A DNA stretch of 64,000 nucleotides from Symsagittifera roscoffensis. Its lineage: Eukaryota > Xenacoelomorpha > Acoela > Convolutidae. Positions 10,701-24,200 of the stretch are shown in pieces. The stretch covers positions 62,985,548 through 63,049,547 of the forward strand of contig NC_087064.1 of the NCBI RefSeq assembly GCF_963678635.1, given 5' to 3'. The position numbers and the translations under genes are program-made. The notes under the pieces were generated by a model that ran no database searches, was not told the origin of the DNA, and saw only the letters and a program-made list of their open reading frames with translations. Numbering within the stretch: the first letter of the stretch is position 1; each line of letters opens with the position of its first letter.

Positions 10701-13700
10701 GTTGACGAAATCACAGATTTGACCGAATGATTTTGTAAAACAAGTAGCTAGCTTGAAAAAATTTGTGTTCCTATTTGGTAATGTTTGCTATTTGCAGGCC
10801 TAAAAATACTCAAAGATCATTGCAAAAAGGAGAACTTCATCAAAAAACAATAGCCAGCTCTTGAGAAAATCACAAATTAAGAAAAATTTTACTATGATAC
10901 ATCACGTCATCTATTTTTAATTGTTGAAACTTTTTTTATTTCTACAAGTTATATTCGGGTGTGGAAAAAACACCCGAACACAATCTGTCATAACAAAAAC
11001 AATTAATTGAGGATGCAGTCTAGCAGATTCTAAACCAAACTATGTCCGTTTCAACCAATGAGAGGACCATGTAAATTATAAACTGAAATGGAATTCAACG
11101 ACTCGGAAAAAAAAGAAAGCAGTGAGACAGTTGGAAAAGTGTCAATGAACTGAAAAAGACCAAAAAATGCTGAAATTTTTCTAAAAAATTGACATTCGAA
11201 TTTCGGAACATAGCCAACACATAGTTGGAAAAAGCCAATGAACGCAAAGAAACAAAAAAAACTTGTTTTTTGAAAAATTTCAACTTTCGAATTCCAAAGA
11301 AAAAATAACTCATCTCAAAGTCCTTCGAATTTCAAGAGACGTTCATGATTGGCACTTTTTAAATTAAATTAACTCAATTTGAGACAACTGGAGTAATAGG
11401 CAAAGTTTTTATTCTGCTGGGAACCCAAAACAAAAATTCCAGCTTCGAAACTAGATATTGATCACGTTTTTCGCGCTATTTTCTCTGTCGTAATTGGAGA
11501 GCGAATTTTGCTACCTTTTAGCAATTGAACTTAAATTAAACTCAGAAAGTGGACATATACTTAAGGGCTTTCATAAATGCATTAATATGTATGAATGCAC
11601 TTGCTGTAGTTATAAGAGCTGAACAATTTATAATTGACATTTTTTGATTGAATTATTCAAATTTGTTAAAAATTAAAAACTATTTTTGATATTAGACGTC
11701 ATGTATATTTTTGGAACTGTTAATCATTAGTCGAAACCTTAATTTTCCTGATTTTTAATTTCTTGAAAGGTCGGATGTTCGAGGCCCACCATGATCCGTG
11801 CTCGTTGCTTGAGGGTGAAGCAACATTAACCAGCCCAAAAAATAACCAAAAAAAAATTGCATGTAGTTCTTAAACAGGGGCACAACAGCGGTTCGCCGTG
11901 ATGAGCTGTACAGCTCTTGTGTTGGTCCTTTCCCCCGTGGAAAAATGGTCTTAATGTGAAATGTATTCACAAAAAAATTGAATTGAACTTATAATGAATT
12001 CAAAAATCGAACCACCAAAAATCAAATGAGCATGAAAAAAAATCAATTGCGATCCGCAGTATATAATTCTAGTTCTAAGAAATAAGATAATCTCCATGAA
12101 TATTCAATGTGAGATGTGAAAACGCAAATAAATTTCACATACTTCCGTTATTTTGTCTTCTCGAAGACGTGAAATCTAGATTCTTTGTTTCGATCTTGTT
12201 CTCGTGCAGCTTCTTCTTTCCAATCAGATACATGAGCATTTCCAGGACCACTGCCACCAGCAGAGGAGGTGTCTGGAAGTTCTTGATTCGGTCCAGACAA
12301 CCACTCTCCTTGTCAACTTTGCGACGCCAGCTCAATACCTGGAAATGTATATCATCTTATATACGAATCGACTGGACGTGACAGAACAGACATAATTTCT
12401 TCTTTATCTTTTTCAAATACTTCATTCATAACACAGCTATACTTTTCCCATTTAACCCATATTTTGAAATTATATTTCAAAATATGGGTTAAATGGGTGA
12501 AATTATCATTTAAGTAATCTTCGTTGGGTCCTAACGAAAACATATTTGAAAGATTATTTTGTGATAATTCAATAAATGCGCTTGCCGCTCAAAATTTTTA
12601 TGTTCATAGCTTTTTCCTCAAGATTCAATCTACATTTAAGGAATCTAGCTTTTTTCGACAACCTTTTTTTATCGCCAATAAAAATGCATTCGACTCACAT
12701 TATCTTTGCGTCCCTGCATCTCCTGCCTGATTTCGTCCAACTGGTGGTGCAGATCCATCACTGCTTCATCGAGCTGACTCACTCTCTCAGCAACATTCTT
12801 CTCCCTCAGCTGCATGAACTCAAGGCCAGTTTCGTCGTCGTCGTCTGAACAGAATATCAAACCAGACTATACTCAAATCGTGTGATCATTGGACCAGTTC
12901 ACGCCACGAATCAAAATGAAATAAGTTCAACTTATGGTTAAACTGGATCAATTGCGCAATCTCTAACCCACCCCTTCGCCCGCAACGACCAATTGACCTA
13001 TTACCTTCCCCCAACGGAGCAAAACCGGCAAAACGCATGAAAACGCGTTATCAAACTCAAGCAGATGGTTGATGTGAATACAACACGCTATCAATAGACT
13101 GACTGCACTTCATTTTATATGAGTGTCGGGGAAAAAGATTATATTTGCAAATTTTAGTCCAATCATTGTCTGGAAAACAAGCAACGGTTCGTTCTCTAAC
13201 TCTATATCTGAATACCAAAAATGGTTCTCCGCAGCACCTTAATAATGTACGCAATATCATTTTTTTCTTCGTTTAAGACAAAAAAATGGCTTTATGTGCA
13301 TCAATTTTATCCGTACTGGAGTTCCATGGATGAAAATAAAATAAATTTGACTTTCAATGTCAGTGTCTATGAAATCCATTGCGAATCATTTATAATCGAT
13401 TATTTTTCCTTTTTATAGATAAGACAATAAAACTCTATTAAAATTTATCTCTCCTTCACTTTAATGAAATGAAATTTTCAAAGCACACGAAGTAGTTGTT
13501 ACGATTTAAACTAAAGTTAGTTATCTGTTGTTCAATATCAAACTTTTTCTGAGCACTTCTTATTTTTGTTACTCATTTTATGTTTATTTATTATGTTTCT
13601 TTCAACCACGAATTATGCGGAAGGGGGTGTTGGTTCAGGTGGGGGAAGGGGGTAAAATACAAAAGGACATAGGTTGGGTGGAGAGGATGGAAGTGGGCAA

Positions 13701-16700
13701 ACGTGGGGGTAGGTGTGTTAATGGAATCGTTTTGCAATTTGAGAACGCTTAAGTTTAAAAAACGAATAGACCGTACACTCGCTTTGCAAAAATTCTGCAT
13801 TACTCATTTGATAAATGCAAAGCTTTGCAAAATTTAGCATGACGCGAAACAAAAACATAATGGAAAAAACAATCCATAATCAATCAGAAAAAAAAATGTT
13901 AATCAACTTTTGTTCCATTTTGCTGTCTGAGGACAACATGAAAATCGATTATTTTATTAACATTTTAGACCCCAAAAATCAATTATAATGGATTATTTTT
14001 CACTTTTCTTGGAGATGCGAGTAGTCAATTTTTTCTTTGGGAAAATAGATATTGGATTTTGATATTGTGAATCTGGTAATCCACAAGCATTGAAAAATTT
14101 GGCGCATACATTCATATTACCCAAACTAATTCAAACTAATTCATAACCAAACTAATAATTCAAGGAGTATCACGTTCTCAAATCTGCTCCACGACCACTT
14201 GTAAGATTACCAAAACTAGCCACCGACAAAGCAGCTAGAGTTTCTATCAAAAGGCCAATGCTGCGCAACAAAAATTCGACCAAAAAAAACGGATTCAATA
14301 TTGCGGTTTTGATTCTCTGACTTGTGTTGATTAGGAATCTCACGTCCTCGCATCTGCATCAAGTTCGCGTGGAAGTAAACTAGTGGCCCAGCTAATGCTG
14401 GATCCACCTGTTTTAATATTTTCAATCTTATGTTGAACAGATACGGAAAGGCGCAACTTTCAAAAAAAATGGACTTCACGCAAAACCCTAGTGAGTTCTC
14501 TGCTTAAATATGGGATTAGACGCTTAATTAAAGGAGAAATCTACTACTCGCTCTTTCAATTGAAGTCTTTATATTAGATTTGGTCGGCTAATTTTCGAGA
14601 AAAAAAAATTCAAAAACCGATCAAAAATTCAAAGAAATAGACCTGCCCTAAAGGCATGAATTTTTCTGTACTAAAGCATGGGAATAGCCTCTTCTGCAAT
14701 AAATACGCCCACACGCCAATTTTAGATGAAACCTTTGATATCAGATTTAGCTAGTAGTTTTCAAGTGACACAAAAAACGGCAAAATTTTCAATAAATGGA
14801 TTTTTGCGAACACCATATCAGCTCTTTTACAAATAAACAGAGTAAAACAGATTGCACAAGGAAAATTGAAGCACAATGTTTGTTTGAATGATCTATCAAA
14901 CTTAGAATAAGAAGTTTAGTTTTTGAAGAAAAAAAATGAATAAATTTCCAAAAACGAGCAAAAGTTCAAAAATTGGATATTTTCTACGGCCATATTTTTT
15001 TCAAAACACAGGGCATAGCCGCATGCGCAGAGAAAATTCGCATAACTGATTGTGTTTTTTTTTTCGGTTAAACCCTACATCTCCAAGTCAGCAGGGTAGT
15101 TTTGGAGAAAAGTCAAAAAGTTTTAAATAATCAAAAAATGGGCTTGTTTGAGCCGTTAACTTTTTTCTGCCAAATTTAGGGAACAGCCGCTTGAGATGGA
15201 GAGATCCCCCTAATTGTTTAGTTTCATTGAAACCCTCATCTCAAATTTGTACATTTATTTAAAATTTGAGAAAATGAAAAAATTCAAAACAAATAGGTCA
15301 AAAGTCCCTCTACTGAAAATTTCGAAGGCCGTAGAATGTGGGGTAAAATGAAAAGAGACTTATGCAGGCACATAAAAAAGCAGCTAATTTTTCCATTGGT
15401 ACCTTTTGTTTTGAAAACTGGTGCAGTAGGTTTTGAGAAAACTGGAAATTTCTGCGAAAAGTGCAAAAAATATTCGAAGCGTGCCATACATTTTCATAAT
15501 ACCTATTTTTTCAAACAGGACCTAACACGAGGCAAAAATAAAGTAGTAGCATATTCTTTTAAAGTGCTTATGCTTAAATGGGCCTAAATATGATTAAAAT
15601 GAAATATACCAAAAGTGCCACCTAATGAGCACTTTTATTTGCGAGTTAGGTTAGCAAAAAAATTCGTAATTATACACTACACTTCGCTTGGGTGAAAAAA
15701 ATTCTTCATAATATTACACTAGGCTTTGCTTGTGTAATAATGAATGAAATAGCTGATCAAATCATCACAAAAAAACTGTTTTTGAAACCACTTTTCTGGA
15801 GGCAAATCACTTAAAAGAACACCTGATGCTTCCTTTTCGTTTCTTATAAAAATGTGCATATTGGCTTTTGATATTTCTTACCGAAAAAACAATTGATCGG
15901 GTCTAGACTCATATATTAACTTCAACTAGCAATCTGGTTATCCAATATAAATGTTTCTTCTTTCAATACCTCTAAGTAAATCATAATCCTGATCTACGAG
16001 TGTAGTTTCATTCTGTTGGTCCACTTGTTCCAACATGGTAGCCAGGCTGCCTTTCGTGATGCCACATCTGGCCTTGACCAGTTCCAGAGTGGTGGATTTG
16101 TTGGTGAGGAGGTCAAAAAGTTCGTTGCTCTCCTCAGTGCTGCGCTGGTACTCTTCGGCCAGTTCTCCAATTGAGATCTCGAGGTTTGAGATGTCATCAC
16201 GAACATCCCCCATCGTCTGCAGAGCTCGACTAAAATGAACTGATGTTTGAAATGTTAGATAAGTTGAAAATCTTATTTACTTCAAACGATTAAATGCTAT
16301 GCCAGAATAGGATGGTGCCAAGAATTCGATTACTAAGCATTAAACTGATTTTTTTAAAAATCTAATTAGATAAGTTGAAAATTTTATTTATTTCACACGA
16401 TTAAATGCTATGCCAGAATAGGATGGTGCCAATAATTCGATTACTAAGCATTAAACTGATTTTTCTTCGAATCTAATGAAGCTGAGATTTCCAACTTAAG
16501 GGCAAAAAAAATTGCAAAAAAAAAAAGATTTCGTTGAACAAGTCATCTTGTATTAGAACTTGAAAGAAGCGGCCATAACCACCAATAGGCACTGGCTACA
16601 TTGGTGGGAAAAAAGTATAAGTTTTTTTGCTGCTGTCAAATAATTGTGGATTTCAAATTTATTCACGTACTTAATCTTGGACAGTCTGGCATCCAAATTC

Positions 16701-18189
16701 TCTCTCTTGTCGTTGTAAATGAGTAAAAATGCGTTGAGGAATGTGAGGAAACTCTTGGTTCCGTGGTACACCTCGTGAGGGGCTATCAGGCTCTTACTTC
16801 TACTCTCGGCATCCATCATCTCTCCCAGAATCAACTTCGTGTATGGTAAATTGTCCACTTCCTAGGAAAAACACGATGAATTTAAACGAATTGGTGAATA
16901 AGTACAATAGGAGAAAAAGTCAAGTTAAAATAATTAATTTAAAACAAAGCCCAAAATAGACTCTTGCTGAGAAAGAATCACAGAAAGTTTCAATCAGAGC
17001 AAAAAACTTGAGACCAGCAAAAATTACAGGGACGGAATTAGGGGAGGCGCCTCCCTCTCAGGGAATCGAACCCCTCACCAACTAAAGTGTCCCCATTTGG
17101 TTTTATTTTATGACATCAATTTTCGGCCGAAAACCCTAAAATTTTTCTAAAGGCGCCAATATATACTAAGTTTGGAAGTGAGCGTGCGCCAAAAAAAACT
17201 TTCGTGCGGCGCAATTTTTTTTGTCAACACAGGGATCTTTATCGTGTTCTGTGAATGCTCGGAATAACAATTTGGTCGACAACTACAAAAAAAGATCGAC
17301 AAAATACAAGCAAGAAAACGACAAAAATCAGCTGTAAAAAATGATATCATAAAAAATGAGCAATGAAAATGAAAATCTTTTAATTGCACGTCCTGGGTAG
17401 TCACACGTCCTCAAATCTGCGCCCTTGACAATTTGCTAACACTAGCCACCAATAAAGCAGCTATATATGCTAATAAATTGCCAAAGCTATGCAGCAAAAG
17501 TCGCTCCAAATATAAGCAGACACAAAAGTTGCATATAAAAAATTGGAATATGATAAACTGAAGGCAGTCACGATAACTTCGCAGCTAACAAATTGGAAAA
17601 CACAAAGTCAAATTATGTATCATTAAAAAATTTCAAAAAATTGCGAGATAGATTGAGTTGAAAAGTTTCCGGAATGCAGTTGTTTGAAACAAAAAGCATT
17701 TTTCGATTTTTTGATGAATTTAACATGTATTTACTGTAATAACTTATAACTAATCGAATAACAACGCACATGCTATCAAACAGCCGCAATGGCGCCCCAA
17801 AAATGGCATCAAAATGAGCTACTTAGATGGGAAGCAAGAATAGTCATACTATTGCACTACGCTCGCTGACGCTTGCTTGTGCAACAACATTTCACACTTC
17901 AATGTCATGATTTTCTCGCTATCAAATATTGACTAAAATGATTACGGAATTGATTTTGCTCATAGTTATTGTCTTGAGTGAGGTCAACACAAACGCGTAG
18001 GGTATCAAGTGTAGTATAATAAAGTTCTTTCAGTGATTATTTGGATTCCGATGAGAAAAAGATATTTAAAAAAAAGTCTAATGTCGCGAAGCACAGGTCT
18101 CAACGTTTTGCTATGCACAACTATAAAGATAAAAAACCGGCTGGTATTAAGTCTTCACTACAAGAGGACGAATTCATCTTTAATTTTTG

Positions 18190-18235
<46 letters not shown>

Positions 18236-21200
18236 ATGGGTTGTTTATTTACTTTAACAAAACAACTTCTTCACATAGCCAACTGACAGTCAAAAAAGAG
18301 TGATGAACGCAAGGAAAATGAAAAAAAAAACAACTTGTGTTTTCTTAAATTTTCTTTTTGAATTTCGAAGAAAAAAATAGATGGCCTCGAAGCTCTTTAA
18401 ATTTGTAGAACAATTCATGAAGAACACTTTTCTGATTAAATTAACCCCATTTGAGAAAACTGGATCAATAGGTATATTTTTAATTTCTCTAGGACATTTT
18501 ATAATTAACTTACATTTCTGCTGTTCAATAGTGGAGTTTGCCTTCCTTTTAACAATGGAAATGCACTGAACTTTAAAAGAAATCACAAGTCAAACCGCGA
18601 AAAATCAAAATTGAACGTGAACAAAATTTAAGAATTTTTGCTGAAAAAAAAAACAAAAAAAAATCAGCAAGACTTATATAAGAGTACTCACTATGTTCAT
18701 TACTCTTAATAAGTTTGAGATAAACACTCGAATCGACAAAATCAAACTCGAAATTTTTCGAGAAAAAAGTTTTATTTTTTTAAAATTCTAATGGCTATGA
18801 TGTGGTTAGAGCACTCTTTTTAACCTACACTGGTTATGATAGTCAAAATTTAAAAACTGCTCGGTCTTTTTGTTTCGGAAACTCAAAGGAGAGAGGAACT
18901 TTGTCTTCGGGTGCAATTTTTTTAGATTAATTTTTATTGTTTCCCTACGCAAAATCAGGTAATATACATAATTATCACCTAGGACATAACCATTTTTCGA
19001 ACTACTTGCTCAGGTTCGAGAAAAACCGGTTTGAAAATTTTGCTTTTTAGGCCCATTTTGAGCAAGTAAAGAGAGTGAGTAGCTGTTGTAATGGGAAAAG
19101 CCGTGAAATTTTAGTTGTACTACAAGTAGACAAATTTTTGAAGTTTCATTTAGCGCTTGCTTGGTAATAAATTGTTTTTTTTTTTCAAAATTCAAAAAAT
19201 AATCTGCGAACAAGAAAAAAAATTTCAGAATTTTTTGTCAGTTTTTCGTTTTTTTTTTATTAATTTCTCAAAAAAAAACTTGTTTCAGCCGTTGTTTCAA
19301 CTGCTTCAACCGCTTCGGTTATGCATAACTTACTATTCCTCTCATCGCGCCACTAACACAAAAACGGCACAAATTCGAAAAACAGTTTGCTAACTAATGC
19401 GGTGTGGGCAATCACCCACACTTATCTACCATATGCATTTTTAGGCTACCTTGCTGGATGTTTTGTAGTTGACTTCTCCCTGTTTGCGGTGCTGCTTGAC
19501 GGAGGTGATGGTGATCTTGTCCGTGTGTTGTCCCACCATCTTCATTTGGTCACAGAAGGACAGCATGTGCCAGTGGATGTCCACTAGACACTTCTCCACA
19601 CTCTCACTACACAACAGAGAAAATAGAGGGGTGGTTTTCCTCTCATGAATAAGTGGAATGTCTCAGATTTTAATATTTTAATGATGCTCCAACAATTACA
19701 ATCTAAAACACTTAATTTACGCCTGAAGAGCTTGATAAAATTCAAGCACACGTTTTAAAAGACGCTTTAGTACCTTATCTGGGGCTGTTTGAACTTGAGT
19801 TTGGAGTGGGAGACGAAGAACTTGGTCTGGTTCTGCAGCACTTCCCTGGACCAGTCTCTCACCCAGTACACCTCACAGCACGACAGGAACCCAGGAAACT
19901 CCCTAAACAACTTAATTTGAAACATCTTCCAGTAAAGAGCCGATCATAGAGAAAAGTATCAAAGAGAAGGAAAAAAAATTAACATGTAAAGTATGGCAAA
20001 TTTATGCAGTCTAGTCGTAAAATTTCTTGGTCTAAGTATATAATTACAAAATTACAACATCGACATGAAAAATGCTCTTCAAAATAATTTAGATAATATG
20101 CCTCATTAATAAACTGAAATAACCTGGATGCTCTGTTGATTAGTGAATGACTCGGAGGCAACGTGAAGAACATGTGAAGATTCTTCGTCACATTGTGAAC
20201 AAAATACTTCTCCGGATCCACCACCTCGTTCGGGAAATCCCTTCGGATTTGCGGTCCAAGTGCCTGGTATAACCCCTCTATTTCATCAGTAGAGAACAGA
20301 GTCGTGTAGTCACCCGAAATCAGTAAACTATTTAACGTGTGAAGATACATGTCGTGAGTCAAATCGCGAGCCGAGATGCATACTGCGAGAGTTCGGCCTT
20401 CAGATCCAGTCATTCGGACAATGGAGCGAAGTCCATCCATGAATGCACTTTCAGAGGAGAAGTCTACCTTGAATTGGGATAAACTTGCTACCCGACAGAC
20501 CAGTTTGAGTAGCGTCGACATGTTGGTACCGACACTTCCGACAATCACCATGTTTCCACTAAAAACAAATTCGATCAAAAATGTTACCACTCGTTGGTGT
20601 TAAGGCAATTAAAATCCAAACTACAAATTGCCTGCTGAATGTTTCAAAGGCATTGGACAACAATTGGACTATAAAATTTTAAAGCGAAATTTTTATATAA
20701 TTACTTATAATTGGGGTTTATGCGATTCGCAGAGGATCTATGAAAGGCTTGTCCAGCATGCTTAAGCAAAGTACGTTTCTACTACTTCCACACGTTCAAA
20801 ACTGAGTTAATTTAATGAGCGAATCTGTTGTTGCAACTCAAGGCCGTTTTCTGTATCTAGAAATTTCATGTGGTACCATTATTGCAGCCGAAATTTTTCA
20901 GGCTGTGGTAGACCTGAAGCTAGAGTCAAGTGAAGAGCTCGTACTCACAAAGTATCATTGTCATGATAGGGGATCGATTGCACAATCTGAATGCCTTACC
21001 ATTATGCTTATTTCCCTATTTAATAATTGTAACCAATTTTCCCTCATTTTCAACTAACTTAGACGGCAACGTGAATGCTCTGTAAGCTGCAATGATCTGC
21101 TGCAAGATGAAATCCGACAGCTTCACGTCGATCTTCGTGGCTCCGAATTCGTCATTGTGTGCCTTCAACTGCGACTGAAGGAAGTTCCTGGTGGAGTCGA

Positions 21201-24200
21201 AGTTATCCAGGGGTCTGAGGTCGCACTTGATGGACTGCCGGGCCATGATAGACAGACCCTCGGAGGGGGAAGGGGTGATGGGCGATCGAGTATCGATGGG
21301 GAGGGCAGAGAAGAGTTGTTTGGTACAGTCAGCGCTCACTTCCAGCTCGGCAAAGTACTGAAAAACATAACCAATAGACAGTCGAAACAGTGCGGATTAA
21401 ATCAAGAAAACCTAACTGATTTAGAATTAAAGGTTCTAATCAAAATTAAGTCTGCAAAATCGAAAAAGTTGAACTTAGTTTTCTTGACACTGACATAACT
21501 TTTTTTGATTTTTTAGAATGCGACTCAAAGGGCTCCAATTTGATACCATAATTCTACTCTTTCAAGTTTTCTTTGAGGAAGTCAAAATTAACAAGAAAAA
21601 ACAGACGCAATGCAATAGTAAGCCTCATCATTTTAAGGCGTGGTCGAAACAAAACGTTTCTTTCTTGGCTGATTTGCATTAAAAAATCAAAAATTGAAAA
21701 CAGAAGCACGTGACGTCATACCTTGGAAACAGTGTGAGTGAGGAGGTGGTTGAACCAGTAGAGATCTGCCTGGCGACACAGCTGGTCTTCGATACTCCTC
21801 CTCAACTCATGCAGCCACAGAGAACTAATCAGCTCCCTACTCTGACGCAAGTCGTCCTTCGCAAACACCAACATCTAAAACACATATGAACAATGCCTAG
21901 ATTTGGGTGTTTACATTATTAATACATAACCGTTTGCGATCAAATTTGGCGCTACCAACCATTGCACGTGAAATTGCTAAAACCATTGCAAGGACAAAAC
22001 GTCTCAAAATGCTTTGACCTACCTTATAGCTTCGTAGAATATCGTACATGGAGAACACGTAATGCTGTCTTCCAGGGGTGGAGGAACTCCTCAACACATT
22101 ACACACTTCATTCACTACATAGGCAGATGCATTCACAATCGCATCTTGGATCTCTTCGTCCAGACTCAGACCCTCGCTTCCCTGTCAAACATAACCCCCA
22201 TTGATCAATAAACCATGAATTTCCAAACAATAGATCCAGAAAACGACATGAAAAATGAAACTAACTTCATTGCATTCGGTTTCTCATGCTCACGACTTTC
22301 TAGGCGATCAAAACAATTTATAAATCGTTTCGTTCGTGGTCATTTGACAATATTTCGTTTCAGAATTATTGAGGTAAATACATTGAGACTATAGGTCGTG
22401 TACTTTATAGAATTGATCCGGTGATGATAGAAAAAAAAACGTAACTTTAGACTATTTACACAATCTAAACACCCCCCCCCCCCCATGAGAGGACATATTA
22501 TAACTATCGCACCTGGATTTCAAACTGGAGCACAGCTTTGAAAATAGACACCAATTCTTTTTCCTGTGGACTGGGGAGGAACACGGGTAAAAAGTGTCTA
22601 ATGAGTCTATCGGAGATGAAAGGCACAGTCTGGTTTGAGCTTAGATTCGAGTTCATTTTCACTGTGTCTATGTTGGGGTCCGTGACCATTGACGTGACGA
22701 TGGTGAGGTCTTCGATTACTCGCCATTCGTAAGGCTTGTCCGCTTTCATAAGGACGGATTCGTCAAGAAGGGTTCTCAGCAGCTAAAATAGACTAAACGC
22801 TTATACCGTTATACACGAAGAGCATTTATCACCAGAAAGCGATGAATAAACAGACAAGTTTTTGAGCAATTTACGGAGAAAAATTATTAATTAATTAAAG
22901 AAAAGACTTTAATTAAAGCAGGCAAATATTATTTATGGATTCTTAGTTTGTATAAAATAGTTTTCAAGAACACTATGCCGATTTGAACTTTTTTGTATGA
23001 CCTTCGGATCATGGGATATTGCAGTGTCAATTGAAAAAAAAACGTGTGAATGGAATCTTTGTTGCTTAAATCTCTTGGACTAATTAAACTAGAAAACGTC
23101 AATTAGTTAAATTTGAGACATACTTGATTGGCAGGTGGTTCATAGTGGTTGCATCTAGGTAGATTGACGTCATCGAGAAACACCTGGAGACGCTTGCCCT
23201 CCGGGGCTCCGTAGACGAAGCCTAGAATGCACCAGTTGATGTAAAAAAATTTTAGAAAACGCATTTCATTAAAACTAGCACACAGGACCACATAACAAAT
23301 CATCGCGGACTTGTTAGCTAACAAATATTTGAAATAAATCTAACAGGCACAAATGATTATATTTGAAGAAAAATAAAAAAAAATAAGAGCTTAAAATTAT
23401 CGATTTTGGTTCTACAAGTAAAGTGATTGCAACAAAAAACATCGATTGAATATGAATTCAAAATATTGTGAAAAGAAATGGAAGATACTTTTGCAAAACT
23501 CCAAAAACCAAACACACAAAATGTTTCAATTATAAATTACCTGGAACTAGATGGATCCCGTATTTCGCTGGAAAGATGCAACTCGGTCATAAATGTTAGT
23601 TTGAAATGAAAATGACTAGCAAGGGTTCCTGAAGGCGAAGATTAAATTAGTTGTTTGGGTTATGAAATGACCAAGAAGGATTTTAAGATAATTTTGCCAA
23701 TTTGAATTCATCCCACCCCATCAATTTTCGGTTGATGGTGGCGCATTCTCTATATCGCATACGCAGCAGAACTACACATGGATGGGTTTTGACATTGATT
23801 ATACCTTTCAAAAAGATCGACTTGAATTCTGCGCAAAATGTCAAAATTATTTTTAAAGAAGTTTAAATATCTGATTATAGTTATCTATTAAAAAGACGAC
23901 AACACAATTTAACTTGATTCAAGCTCTTAGTTCAGATCAGCCACCTTATTTGCCGAGTTTTTTAAAGAAGAGCGTGGCCGAGATTCGAACCTTGTCTGTG
24001 GCAGATGCTCTCTGAGAAGAAGTCATTCAGATGTTTGACAGAAGAATAGCTGGATTGGACAAGTCTTCGTGTAAGGCGGGCTCCGGGATCTTAAACCAAA
24101 ACCTTTTTCAGTACAAAACACCAACCTATCTGTAAAAATGAGCATACATTATCCCAAAATCAAGCAAGCCATCTAATGAAGCAGAAGTCACCAAAGTCCA

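Larger units (their letters stand above)
16862..19449 (-). other. 2.6 kb intron between exons 48 and 49
   Basis: It holds a truncated hAT-MITE-like piece (17,027 to about 17,290), an R5 piece (about 17,395-17,550), a TA microsatellite (18,192-18,232), an R4 piece (about 18,275-18,480) and a reversed partial R2 element (about 18,865-19,190). Confidence 0.65.

Noticed and set aside
23975-24000. B-box-like ATTCGAACC at the edge of exon 40
   Set aside because: No A-box or tRNA fold around it; it is the splice donor region of an AAA3 exon.
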